Assembly: GCF_024448695.1 (NCBI RefSeq)
Contig: NZ_JAMOHY010000017.1
Location: 1 to 59,510 of the forward strand
DNA: 59,510 nucleotides
Source of the DNA: Stutzerimonas stutzeri
Lineage (GTDB): Bacteria > Pseudomonadota > Gammaproteobacteria > Pseudomonadales > Pseudomonadaceae
Direction: 5' to 3'
The notes below the pieces were generated by a model, which searched no databases, was not told where the DNA came from, and saw only the letters and a list, made by a program, of their open reading frames with translations. Of this stretch, positions 1-7,710 are shown one piece after another. How positions within the stretch are numbered: the first letter of the stretch is position 1; each line of letters opens with the position of its first letter. The translations under genes were made by a program, and so were the position numbers.

Positions 1-51
1 CCCCTCGAAACATCGCCTATCCCGGTCGAATCAAATTGATCTGAGGTGCTC

Positions 52-789
52 ATGACTATCTACATTATCGACGGCACGGGCATCATCAACGGCCCGGTAG
101 AACTCCCTGTTATCCCCGGCCTCGGCATACAGTTGCCGGGCAACGCCATCGAACTGCCTGAGCCGCTACCTGAGCCATCAGCCGGTCATGTATGGGCGCT
201 TGTTGAGGGTACCCCGACGCAACTCGCCGATCATCGCGGCACCGTGTTCAGCACGGCAACTGGCGTAGCTCATCAGCACGACCAGTTGGGTGAGCTGCCC
301 CCAGAACTGACTACCGAGCCTCGGCCTTCTGCCGATCACCTATGGAATGGCGGTGCTTGGGTATTCGATTCCGAGCTCGCTGCTCGCAACCGGGAGGCGC
401 TGACCGTCACCCTCTGCGCCCGTATCGACGCCTCCGCCGACACCGCCCGCGCTCGCGTCGCCGGCGACCCGCTGCGCGCTGTGGAGTACGACCGCGCCGC
501 CAGCGAGGCGCAGGCCTTCGCCGCAGCCGACTACCAGGGCGACGTACCGCCCATGGTCGCCGCTTGGGCTATCGGCGGGCGTACCGGGCAAGAGGCGGCA
601 GACGACATTCTGCGCGAAGCCGCCCAATACACCGCCGCGCTCGTCGTCCTGCGCGAAACGCGCCTGGCGGCGAAAGAGCAGGTCCGCATCCTGATGGCCG
701 CCGGCGAAGTCGAGCAGGCGCAGCAGGTGGTTGAGCAGACCGTTGCGGCGATCGAGGCGGCAGTGGCGGGGATCGGCAACAACGGCTGA
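52..789 (+). CDS. Phage tail protein, probably tail-fibre assembly or fibre-associated
   Basis: The protein is about 245 residues. The N-terminal 60 residues are rich in Pro, Gly, Leu and Ile. A Trp-containing segment near residue 100 (WNGGAWVFD) resembles the W-x-G-x-W pattern seen in many tail fibre assembly proteins. The C-terminal half is Ala-rich and probably helical. An in-frame GTG lies two codons upstream, but the ATG at 52 is preferred because GAGG lies 5-9 bases before it. In P2-like phages the gene just before the sheath gene is the fibre assembly chaperone, which fits this position. The sequence gives no stronger functional call. Confidence 0.55.
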   Translation: MTIYIIDGTGIINGPVELPVIPGLGIQLPGNAIELPEPLPEPSAGHVWALVEGTPTQLADHRGTVFSTATGVAHQHDQLGELPPELTTEPRPSADHLWNGGAWVFDSELAARNREALTVTLCARIDASADTARARVAGDPLRAVEYDRAASEAQAFAAADYQGDVPPMVAAWAIGGRTGQEAADDILREAAQYTAALVVLRETRLAAKEQVRILMAAGEVEQAQQVVEQTVAAIEAAVAGIGNNG

Positions 790-825
790 CCATCCCGCGC
801 ACCACCTCACTATGGTCAGAACCAA

Positions 826-846
826 CCCCGCTTCGGCGGGATTTTT
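826..846 (+). terminator. Rho-independent terminator after the tail-fibre-region gene
   Basis: A 5-bp GC stem (CCCGC/GCGGG) closes on a TTCG tetraloop and is followed by ATTTTT. It lies 37 bases after the first gene's stop and before the sheath gene. The sheath-to-D genes are therefore likely to be a separate transcription unit. Confidence 0.75.
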
Positions 847-958
847 CATGCCCGCGCTGTAACACCCCCCGCTACACAACCCGCCGCTCGCCGCCCTTGC
901 GCGCGCGCGTCACCCTTGAGGCTCACTGATCCGGCACACGCCCGCAGGAGCCTCCCGC

Positions 959-2131
959 ATGTCGACCGAATACCATCACGGCGTCCGCGTCCTCGAACTT
1001 AACGAGGGCACGCGCCCCCTTCGCACCGTTTCCACCGCCGTGGTGGGCATGGTCTGCACCAGCAGCGATGCTGATGCGGTCAAATTCCCGCTGAACAAGC
1101 CCGTACTGCTCACCGACGTGCTCACCGCTTCCGGCTCTGCCGGCGAGCTGGGCACCCTGGCGCGCAGCCTGGATGCCATCGCCGACCAGGCATCGCCCGT
1201 CACCGTTGTGGTGCGCGTGGAAGAGGGCGTAGACGAGGCGGAAACCACCTCCAACATCATCGGTGGCGTCACCGCCGGCGGGCAGTACACCGGCATGAAG
1301 GCGCTGCTCGCTGCCGAGGCGCAGCTGGGCGTCAAACCGCGCATCCTCGGCGTGCCGGGGCTGGATTCGCTGCCTGTCACCACCGAGCTGGTGGCCATGG
1401 CCGAGAAGCTGCGCGCCTTCGCCTATGCCAACGCCTACGGCTGCGAAACGGTGAGCGATGCCATCGCCTACCGCGACGGCTTCGGTGCACGCGAGCTGAT
1501 GCTCATCTGGCCGGATTTCGTCAACTGGGACACCGCCACCAACGCCAACGCCCCAGCCAGCGCCGTTGCCCGTGCCCTGGGCCTGCGCGCAAAGCTGGAC
1601 CAGCAAGTCGGCTGGCACAAGACGCTGTCCAACGTGCCGGTCAACGGCGTGTCCGGCCTGTCCCGCGATATCTACTGGGACCTGCAAAACCCCGCCACCG
1701 ATGCCGGCCTGCTCAACGCAGCCGAGGTCACCACGCTGATCCGTCGCGAAGGCTTCCGCTTCTGGGGCTCGCGCACCTGCAGCGCCGACCCGCTGTTCGC
1801 CTTCGAGAACTACACCCGCACCGCTCACGTACTTGCCGACACCATGGCCGACGCGCACTTCTGGGCCGTGGACAAACCCATGCACGCGAGCCTGGTGCGC
1901 GACATCGTCGAGGGCATCAATGCCAAGTTCCGTGAGCTGATCCGTGGCGGCTACCTGATCGGCGGCGAGTGCTGGTTCGATGAGGCCGCCAACGACAAGG
2001 ACACCCTCAAGGCCGGCAAGCTCTTCCTGGACTACGACTACACCCCCGTGCCGCCGCTGGAAGATCTGATGCTGCGCCAGCGCATCACCGACCGCTACCT
2101 CGTCGACTTCGCCGCCGGCATCAAAGCCTGA
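959..2131 (+). CDS. FI: Tail sheath protein (P2 FI-like)
   Basis: This is the contractile sheath subunit that polymerises around the tail tube. It is 390 residues, close to P2 FI. The N-terminal region (MSTEYHHGVRVLEL, then an Arg-Pro-hydrophobic stretch at about 20-30) is typical of the family. The C-terminal half contains the usual family features: the FWGSRTC segment at about 262, DxMADAHFWAVD near 300, and a GECWFDEAAN segment near 338. CGCAGGAG provides a good ribosome site. The gene is followed 47 bases later by the tube gene, as in P2. Confidence 0.95.
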   Translation: MSTEYHHGVRVLELNEGTRPLRTVSTAVVGMVCTSSDADAVKFPLNKPVLLTDVLTASGSAGELGTLARSLDAIADQASPVTVVVRVEEGVDEAETTSNIIGGVTAGGQYTGMKALLAAEAQLGVKPRILGVPGLDSLPVTTELVAMAEKLRAFAYANAYGCETVSDAIAYRDGFGARELMLIWPDFVNWDTATNANAPASAVARALGLRAKLDQQVGWHKTLSNVPVNGVSGLSRDIYWDLQNPATDAGLLNAAEVTTLIRREGFRFWGSRTCSADPLFAFENYTRTAHVLADTMADAHFWAVDKPMHASLVRDIVEGINAKFRELIRGGYLIGGECWFDEAANDKDTLKAGKLFLDYDYTPVPPLEDLMLRQRITDRYLVDFAAGIKA

Positions 2132-2178
2132 CCCCACACAACCCGCGCGGCCTCGCCGCGCCGTAGGAGAGCGCCGCC

Positions 2179-2694
2179 ATGGCCCTGCCCAAAAAGCTCA
2201 AGAACATGAACCTGTTCAACGATGGCGAAAGCTACGTTGGCCAGTGCAAGTCCGTCACCCTGCCAACCCTCACCCGCAAGCTGGAAAGCTTCCGGGGTGC
2301 AGGCATGGACGGCCCGGTCAAGGTCGACCTCGGCCACGGTGACGACGGCATCCAGCTCGAATGGACCCTCGGCGGCTGGGATCTGACCGCCCTGCGCCAG
2401 TTCGGCGCCGTACAGGCCGATGGCGTGATGCTGCGCTGGGCCGGTGCCGTACAGCGTGACGACACCGGCGAAGTCTCCGCCGTGGAAGTGGTCGCCCGTG
2501 GCCGGCACGAAGAGATCGACTTCGGCGATGCCGAGTCCGGCGAAGACACCGAGCATTCGTTCACCACGACCTGCAGCTATTACAAGCTCAGCGTGGACGG
2601 CAACGTCGAGATTGAAATCGACCTGCTCAACTTCGTGTTCGTCGTCAACGGCGAAGACCGCCTGGCTGAGCACCGCGCCGCCATCGGCCTGTAA
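2179..2694 (+). CDS. FII: Major tail tube protein (P2 FII-like)
   Basis: The protein is 171 residues, the usual size for P2 FII, and forms the inner tube of the contractile tail. Family features include the start ALPKKLKNMNLFNDG, the GQCKSVTLPTLTRK segment at about 20-34, and a C-terminal segment with IEIDLLN and a VNGED turn. The start is supported by TAGGAG 10 bases upstream. The order sheath-tube-chaperone-tape measure is the strongest supporting evidence. Confidence 0.93.
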   Translation: MALPKKLKNMNLFNDGESYVGQCKSVTLPTLTRKLESFRGAGMDGPVKVDLGHGDDGIQLEWTLGGWDLTALRQFGAVQADGVMLRWAGAVQRDDTGEVSAVEVVARGRHEEIDFGDAESGEDTEHSFTTTCSYYKLSVDGNVEIEIDLLNFVFVVNGEDRLAEHRAAIGL

Positions 2695-2706
2695 CCAATG
2701 TGAGGG

Positions 2707-2731
2707 GCAGCTCCAATTGGTTAGGAGCTGC
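2707..2731 (+). other. Perfect 8-bp hairpin between the tube and chaperone genes
   Basis: GCAGCTCC at 2707-2714 pairs exactly with GGAGCTGC at 2724-2731 across a 9-base loop. No T-run follows, so it is not a classical terminator. It could lower readthrough or protect the abundant tube message from 3' decay. This role is inferred. Confidence 0.5.
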
Positions 2732-2766
2732 TCGCACAACCCACTAGCAACCCAAGGAGCAACCCC

Positions 2767-3063
2767 ATGAGCAAACCCACCCATAGCGACCCCCTCGTCC
2801 TAGAACGGCCGATCCCGCGCGGCGAGAAGAACAGCATCACCGAGATCACCCTGCGCAAGCCCGCCGCCGGCGAGCTGCGCGGCCTCAAGCTGGCCGATCT
2901 GATCAACGGCGACGTCAACGCCACCATTCGCCTGGTGCCGCGCATCAGCCAGCCGACCCTCACCGAGCAGGAAGTCGCCGCCCTGGACGTCGCCGACCTG
3001 CTGGGCTGCGCGGATACCATTGCCGGTTTTTTGCAGAAAACGACCGTCTACCTCGAAGCGTAG
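2767..3063 (+). CDS. E: Tail assembly chaperone (P2 E-like), zero-frame product
   Basis: The 98-residue protein belongs to the Mu gp41/P2 gpE tail-assembly group. It has an ITLRKPAAGELRGLKLADL core at about 25-44, characteristic of the family. It acts with the tape measure protein during tail assembly and is not expected in the virion. The T TTT TTG heptamer at codons 87-89 allows a -1 shift into the next frame, giving a longer E+E' protein. AAGGAG at 2755-2760 sets the start. The gene lies between the tube and tape measure genes, the expected place. Confidence 0.9.
   Translation: MSKPTHSDPLVLERPIPRGEKNSITEITLRKPAAGELRGLKLADLINGDVNATIRLVPRISQPTLTEQEVAALDVADLLGCADTIAGFLQKTTVYLEA
3027..3033 (+). 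promoter_or_regulatory. Programmed -1 ribosomal frameshift site in gene E
   Basis: The heptamer T TTT TTG is in phase with the E frame (codons GGT TTT TTG). Slipping back one base at 3033 gives GCA GAA AAC and so on, which stays open and runs in frame into the E' sequence ending at 3212. The predicted E+E' protein has about 148 residues. A T TTT TTG slip in this gene pair is established for P2 E/E'. Seeing both the heptamer and the open overlap here makes the call strong. Confidence 0.85.
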
Positions 3064-3071
3064 ATGACGTC

Positions 3072-3212
3072 ATGGCGGACATCGCCTTGGTGTTCCACTG
3101 GAGCCCGGAGCAGATGAACGCCATGCCACTGACCGAACTGATGGACTGGCGCGAGCGCGCCATCGACCGATGGGAGCGCACGCATGGCGCGCGATCTAAG
3201 CCTACGCGTTAA
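3072..3212 (+). CDS. GpE-family E' segment, translated mainly by -1 frameshift
   Basis: This open segment encodes 46 residues from ATG 3072 (MADIALVFHWSPEQMNAM) and belongs to the short GpE family. The FHW-P-MxxM-ELxxWRERA pattern is typical. No convincing ribosome site precedes its ATG. Its frame is open back to the slippery heptamer at 3027, so it is expected to be made chiefly as the C-terminal part of the E+E' fusion. It overlaps the tape measure start at 3184 by 29 bases, suggesting coupled translation. Confidence 0.85.
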   Translation: MADIALVFHWSPEQMNAMPLTELMDWRERAIDRWERTHGARSKPTR

Positions 3213-5784
3213 CCTCAAGGCCCTGGACAACGCCACCAAGCCGCTGCGCACCATCGCCGGCGGCGCGGTGGGCTTGGGTCGCGCGCTCAAGGACACCCGT
3301 GGCGAACTCAAGGGCCTGCAGGCCCTGCAGAAGGACGTCACCAGCTTTCGCAACCTCAAGGGCGCGTCGGAGCAAACCGGCGCGGCCATGCAGGCCAACC
3401 GCGAGCGCGTCAAAGCGCTGTCCCGCGAAATGGCCAACACCGCCACGCCCACCAAGGCGCTCACACGCGAGTTCCAGGGTGCAGTCCGTCAGGGGCACAA
3501 CCTCAAGCAGACGCACGCCCAGCAGCAGCGCGAGCTCCAGGGCCTGCGCAGCAAGCTGGGCGAGGCGGGTATCAGCACCCGCAGCCTGACGCAGCATGAG
3601 CGTGAGCTGCGTCAGCGCGTAGAGGGCACGAATAAAACGCTGGCCCAGCAGGAGCAGCGCCTCAAGCAGCTCACCACCCAGCAGAAGCGCCTCGGCCAGG
3701 CCAAGGCCCAGTACGAGCGCACCCAGCAACTGGCCGGCAGTATGGCCGGCGCCGGCGCCGGCGGACTGGCGGCAGGCAGCGGCATCCTCTACGCCGGGGC
3801 GAAGATGTTGGCGCCAGCTGTGGCTTCCGAGCAGCAAGGCTCGCTGATTGCAGCACAAAGCGGTGAAGGCGCAGACCGGGCTGGGCAATACACCAACATC
3901 ATCAAGGGCATCCGCGCAGATGGCTTAGGCGGTGACGTGGCCGCCGTAGGCGCTGCTGTAGCGGCTGTCAGCAGCACCTTGGGCGCGCTGGGTAAAGTGA
4001 GCGACAGAGAACTGGACCGTGCCTCGCGCAAGGCTCTGGATATGTCCGCCGTACTGGGTGGTGACGTTGTCGAGCACATCCAGACCGCCGCCATCATGAT
4101 GAAGAACGGGCTGGCCGGCAGCAGCGACGAAGCGTTCGACCTCATTACCCGCGGTATGCAGGGTGTATCCACCCAGATGCGCGGCGAGCTGCCAGAAATT
4201 CTCCACGAATACTCGACCCACTTCCGGGGCTTGGGCTTTGATGGCAAGGAGGCCATGAGTCTGCTGGTGGACATGGCCGCGCAGGGTAAATTCGCCCTGG
4301 ACAAGACGGGCGATGCGCTCAAGGAATTCAGCATTCGCGGCTCGGACATGTCCAAAGCCAGCGTGGCGGCCTATGAGATGGTCGGGCTGAACGCCGAGAA
4401 AATGTCATCTGCGATTGCGCAGGGTGGCGATGGCGCACGGCAAGCGCTGGAGCAAACGGCCAAGGGCCTGATGAAAATCAAGAGCCCCGCAGAACGCGCC
4501 AACGCTGCCATTGCGCTGTTCGGCACGCCTGTAGAAGACCTGGCAATCGATCAGATACCTGCATTTTTGCAGGCGCTATCCGGTAGCACCGATAATCTGG
4601 GCAAGGTCGAAGGTGCAGCAGATCAGCTGGGAACAACACTGCGCGACAACCTCGGTGGCGATCTGGATAAATTGAGCGGCTCCTGGGGCGCGCTGGTTTC
4701 CTCCATGTTCAATGATCAGGGCTCAATGCTGCGCGACGTCACCCAGACGCTCACCGGCATCATCGGCGGGGTGAAAGGCTGGGTTGCCGAGAACCCCAAG
4801 CTGGCCAGCAACCTGGTTAAAACCGCTGCCGGTGTGGCCATCCTCATGGCCGGCATGGGCGGGCTGACGTTGGCGATTGCCAGCATCCTCGGCCCGTTCG
4901 CGATGGTGCGTTACGGCATGATGCTGTTCGGCATTCGCGGGGCGGGGCTGGCCGGCACGCTGTTTAACCTCGGCAAAACGGCGCTGCCGCTGGTGGGCAA
5001 GGGCATCCTGTTCATCGGGCGCGCGCTGATGATGAACCCCATCGGGCTGGCCATCACCGCCATCGCTGCCGGGGCCTACCTCATCTACCGCAACTGGGAG
5101 CCGATCAAAGCGTTCTTCCTGGGCATCTGGTCGGAGATCCGCGCGGGCATTGGCGGTGGGCTGGCGGGCATTGGCCAGCTGATCGTCAACTTCAGCCCGC
5201 TCGGGCTGTTCTACCGCGCATTTGCCGGGGTGATGAGCTACTTCGGCGTGGATCTGCCAAGCAAGTTCAGCGAGTTCGGCGGCAACATGATCCAGGGGCT
5301 GATCAACGGCTTCACCGGGATGTTCCCCAACCTCACCGCCGCCATCAGCGGGGCGGCGACCAGCGTGGTCAGCACGTTCAAGGGGCTGCTGGGCATCCAT
5401 TCGCCGTCCCGTGTGTTCGCAGGCCTGGGCGGTGACACCATGGCCGGCCTGGAACAAGGCCTGGCAGGCGGCGAGAGTGGCCCACTGTCACAACTGGCCG
5501 GTACCGCCAAGCGCCTGACGGCGGCGGGTGCGGTCGGGTTGAGCATGGCCGCCGGGGCAATGCCTGCGGCTGCAGCGCAGGTCGCATTCGACACCCGCGC
5601 CCCGCTGGCAGCGGCTGCCAGCAGCGGCGGGGCGGGCGGCATCACCATTCAGGGCGACACCATCACCATCATCGTGCAGGCCGGGCAGGGGCAGGACGTG
5701 GCGCAGCAGATCAAGCGCGCCCTCGAAGACCATGAGCGCGGCAAACTCACCCGCGCCCGCAGCGCGCTGTACGACCAGGACTGA
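3184..5784 (+). CDS. T: Tail tape measure protein (P2 T-like)
   Basis: The 866-residue protein sets tail length and is threaded through the tail tube. Residues about 35-180 are Gln-, Arg- and Ala-rich with heptad-like spacing, consistent with coiled coil. A Gly/Ala hydrophobic stretch follows at about 180-200. The central part matches the phage tail tape-measure core (KSPAERANAAIALFG near 437). Several strongly hydrophobic segments lie between about 540 and 640. The C-terminal part has the GLLGIHSPSRVFAGLG motif seen in many tape measure proteins. Upstream GGGAGCG provides a ribosome site inside E'. Confidence 0.93.
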   Translation: MARDLSLRVNLKALDNATKPLRTIAGGAVGLGRALKDTRGELKGLQALQKDVTSFRNLKGASEQTGAAMQANRERVKALSREMANTATPTKALTREFQGAVRQGHNLKQTHAQQQRELQGLRSKLGEAGISTRSLTQHERELRQRVEGTNKTLAQQEQRLKQLTTQQKRLGQAKAQYERTQQLAGSMAGAGAGGLAAGSGILYAGAKMLAPAVASEQQGSLIAAQSGEGADRAGQYTNIIKGIRADGLGGDVAAVGAAVAAVSSTLGALGKVSDRELDRASRKALDMSAVLGGDVVEHIQTAAIMMKNGLAGSSDEAFDLITRGMQGVSTQMRGELPEILHEYSTHFRGLGFDGKEAMSLLVDMAAQGKFALDKTGDALKEFSIRGSDMSKASVAAYEMVGLNAEKMSSAIAQGGDGARQALEQTAKGLMKIKSPAERANAAIALFGTPVEDLAIDQIPAFLQALSGSTDNLGKVEGAADQLGTTLRDNLGGDLDKLSGSWGALVSSMFNDQGSMLRDVTQTLTGIIGGVKGWVAENPKLASNLVKTAAGVAILMAGMGGLTLAIASILGPFAMVRYGMMLFGIRGAGLAGTLFNLGKTALPLVGKGILFIGRALMMNPIGLAITAIAAGAYLIYRNWEPIKAFFLGIWSEIRAGIGGGLAGIGQLIVNFSPLGLFYRAFAGVMSYFGVDLPSKFSEFGGNMIQGLINGFTGMFPNLTAAISGAATSVVSTFKGLLGIHSPSRVFAGLGGDTMAGLEQGLAGGESGPLSQLAGTAKRLTAAGAVGLSMAAGAMPAAAAQVAFDTRAPLAAAASSGGAGGITIQGDTITIIVQAGQGQDVAQQIKRALEDHERGKLTRARSALYDQD

Positions 5785-5800
5785 CAGGAGCACCACCCCC

Positions 5801-6244
5801 ATGATGATGGCCCTCGGCATGTTCGTTTTCAGTCTGGAAACGCTCGCCTACCAGGAATTCCAGCGCCAGACCGAATGGCGCCACGGCAGCACCTCACGCA
5901 TCGGCACCAACCCCGCGCGGCAGTACCTCGGGCGCGGTGACGACAGCATCACCCTGCCGGGCGTGCTGCTGCCGGCGCTGGCCGGCGCGCAGATCAGCCT
6001 CGATACGCTGCGTTTTATGGCCGACACCGGCAAGGCGTGGCCGCTGGTGGAGGGCACCGGGAAAATCTACGGCACCTGGGTGATCGAAAGCCTGAGCGAA
6101 ACCCGCACGCTGTTCTTCCGCGATGGCCAGGCCCGGCGCATCGAGTTCACGCTCAAACTGGTGCGCATCGACGATGGGCGCGTGGACATGCTCGGCAGCG
6201 CCATTGGCGCCGGCGGCAACCTGCTGCGGGGGCTGCTGCGGTGA
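5801..6244 (+). CDS. U: Tail terminator/completion protein (P2 U-like)
   Basis: The 147-residue protein matches the GpU family. Features include MMALGMFVFSLETLAYQ, RQTEWRHGS and a C-terminal FTLKLVRIDDGR segment. P2 U is needed to finish the tail. The open frame extends upstream, but ATG 5801 is chosen because ACAGGAG lies about 10 bases before it and the family start begins with Met-Met-Ala-Leu-Gly. The stop overlaps the GTG start of gene D. The small gene X, which separates U from D in P2, is absent. Confidence 0.9.
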   Translation: MMMALGMFVFSLETLAYQEFQRQTEWRHGSTSRIGTNPARQYLGRGDDSITLPGVLLPALAGAQISLDTLRFMADTGKAWPLVEGTGKIYGTWVIESLSETRTLFFRDGQARRIEFTLKLVRIDDGRVDMLGSAIGAGGNLLRGLLR

Positions 6245-7536
6245 TCGACACACTCATCACCCAGGGCAAGGGCCTGCTCGGCGCTGCCGTAGGCCAAGCC
6301 CAGGGCTACGCCCAGCAGGCGGCGGACGCCTACCGCGAGGCCACGGCCTACCCAAGCCCCATCTGCCGCGTAGTGGTCAACGGGCGCGACATCACCCTGG
6401 ACATCGAGCAGCGCCTGATCAGCATCGAGCTCACCGACAACCGGGGCATGGAGGCCGACCAGCTCACCATCACCCTAAGCGACCATGACGGGCTGCTGGC
6501 CATCCCGCCGCGCGGCGCCACGGTCAGCCTCTGGCTGGGCTGGAGCGACATCGGCCTGGTTGAAAAGGGCAGCTATACCGTGGATGAAACCGAGCACAGC
6601 GGCGCGCCGGACGTGCTCAGCATTCGCGCCCGCAGCGCAGACCTGCGTGAAGGCCTCAAGGCGAAGAAAGAGCGCTCCTGGACCGGCCAAACCATCGGCA
6701 CCATCGTTTTTCAGATCGCCGCCGCCTACGGCCTGAGCCCGGTGATCAGCGCCGCGCTGGAGGCCATCGAACTGGCGCAGATTGACCAGGCCAACGAATC
6801 AGATGCCAACCTGCTCAGCCGCCTGGGCCAGCAGTTCGACGCGATTGCCAGCATCAAATCCGGCAACCTGCTGTTTATGCCGGCGGGCAAAAGCGTGACC
6901 GCCAGCGGCCTGTCGCTGCCGCACATCACCCTGACCCGCGCCGACGGCGACCAGCACCGCTACCTGCAGGCCGACCGCGACAGCTACAGCGGCGTGCGTG
7001 CCTACTACTACGAGCTGGAAAGTGCAGAGAAAAAAGAGGCCATCGCCGGCGGCGGCGACAACCTCAAGGACCTGCGCCACAGCTACACCGACCGCGCCTC
7101 CGCCGTGCAGGCCGCTCGCGCCGAGTGGAGCCGTCTGCAGCGCGGTACCGCCACGCTCAGCTACACCCTGGCAAAGGGCCGACCGGACCTGATCCCGGAA
7201 CTGACCTACAGCCTGACCGGCATCAAGGCTGAAATCGCCGCCATCGTCTGGGTGGGTGCCAACGTGCGCCACTCATTCACGCCCGAGAGCTACACCACCG
7301 CCCTGGAGCTGGAATCCAAACTGCCCGACGCCGATGACATCGCCGGACTTGCCGAGCAAAGCAACTACACCGGCGTGCTCGCCTGGTACCGCGACAAGAA
7401 GACAGGCAAGCAGCACAAAGTTATTGAGGGCGAGGCGGCCAGGCTCAAGCGGCTTACGCCCCTGTACAGCACCAAGAAAAGCGCCGAGAGCGCCGTGGAG
7501 CGGGAATGGAAACGGATACAACAAGCCAGCGCCTGA
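6241..7536 (+). CDS. D: Tail/baseplate hub protein D (phage late control protein D family)
   Basis: The protein has about 431 residues from the GTG at 6241, which overlaps the U stop codon as GTGA. It matches the P2 D/Mu gp44 hub family: a VVVNGRDITLDIEQRLISIELTDN beta-rich start, an LTITLSDHDGLL segment, and a SESDANLLSRL-type helix region written here as NESDANLLSRLGQQFDAIA. The name late control D is historical; the protein is a structural hub near the spike. The open frame continues further upstream inside U, but that extension is a shadow. Confidence 0.92.
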   Translation: MIDTLITQGKGLLGAAVGQAQGYAQQAADAYREATAYPSPICRVVVNGRDITLDIEQRLISIELTDNRGMEADQLTITLSDHDGLLAIPPRGATVSLWLGWSDIGLVEKGSYTVDETEHSGAPDVLSIRARSADLREGLKAKKERSWTGQTIGTIVFQIAAAYGLSPVISAALEAIELAQIDQANESDANLLSRLGQQFDAIASIKSGNLLFMPAGKSVTASGLSLPHITLTRADGDQHRYLQADRDSYSGVRAYYYELESAEKKEAIAGGGDNLKDLRHSYTDRASAVQAARAEWSRLQRGTATLSYTLAKGRPDLIPELTYSLTGIKAEIAAIVWVGANVRHSFTPESYTTALELESKLPDADDIAGLAEQSNYTGVLAWYRDKKTGKQHKVIEGEAARLKRLTPLYSTKKSAESAVEREWKRIQQASA

Positions 7537-7634
7537 CCGAGCCACCGCCAGCCCCGGAACAACCGCAGCGCTCCGCTTGGGAGCTGATCGACGAAGAGTG
7601 GGGCGAGCAGGGCGAAGCGCCCATGTGCATGTAA
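7506..7634 (+). CDS. Small acidic phage protein of unknown function
   Basis: A 42-residue open frame starts at ATG 7506 inside the end of gene D and stops at 7634. It is Pro-, Glu- and Gln-rich, with a WELIDEEWGEQGEAP acidic tail. GAGCGGGA upstream could serve as a ribosome site. A terminator follows 6 bases after the stop. Its overlap with D and its placement right before the terminator suggest a real last gene of the tail operon. I recognise no family. Confidence 0.45.
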   Translation: METDTTSQRLTEPPPAPEQPQRSAWELIDEEWGEQGEAPMCM

Positions 7635-7640
7635 GGAAAA

Positions 7641-7659
7641 ACCCGGCGCTTGGCCGGGT
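7641..7659 (+). terminator. Terminator-like hairpin closing the tail operon
   Basis: ACCCGGC at 7641-7647 pairs perfectly with GCCGGGT at 7653-7659. Only a weak T-containing tail follows. It lies between the convergent tail operon and the leftward GHKL gene, so it could act on either. Confidence 0.55.
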
Positions 7660-7710
7660 CGTTATGGTCTGTAGCTTAAACCACCCACTATCTGCCCCTA
7701 ACCCGCGCAG

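Noticed and set aside
858..876. A TGT...ACA pair before the sheath gene as an Ogr-type late promoter site
   Set aside because: The gap is 13 bases, not the 12 of P2 sites, and the flanking bases do not support it. The match may be chance.
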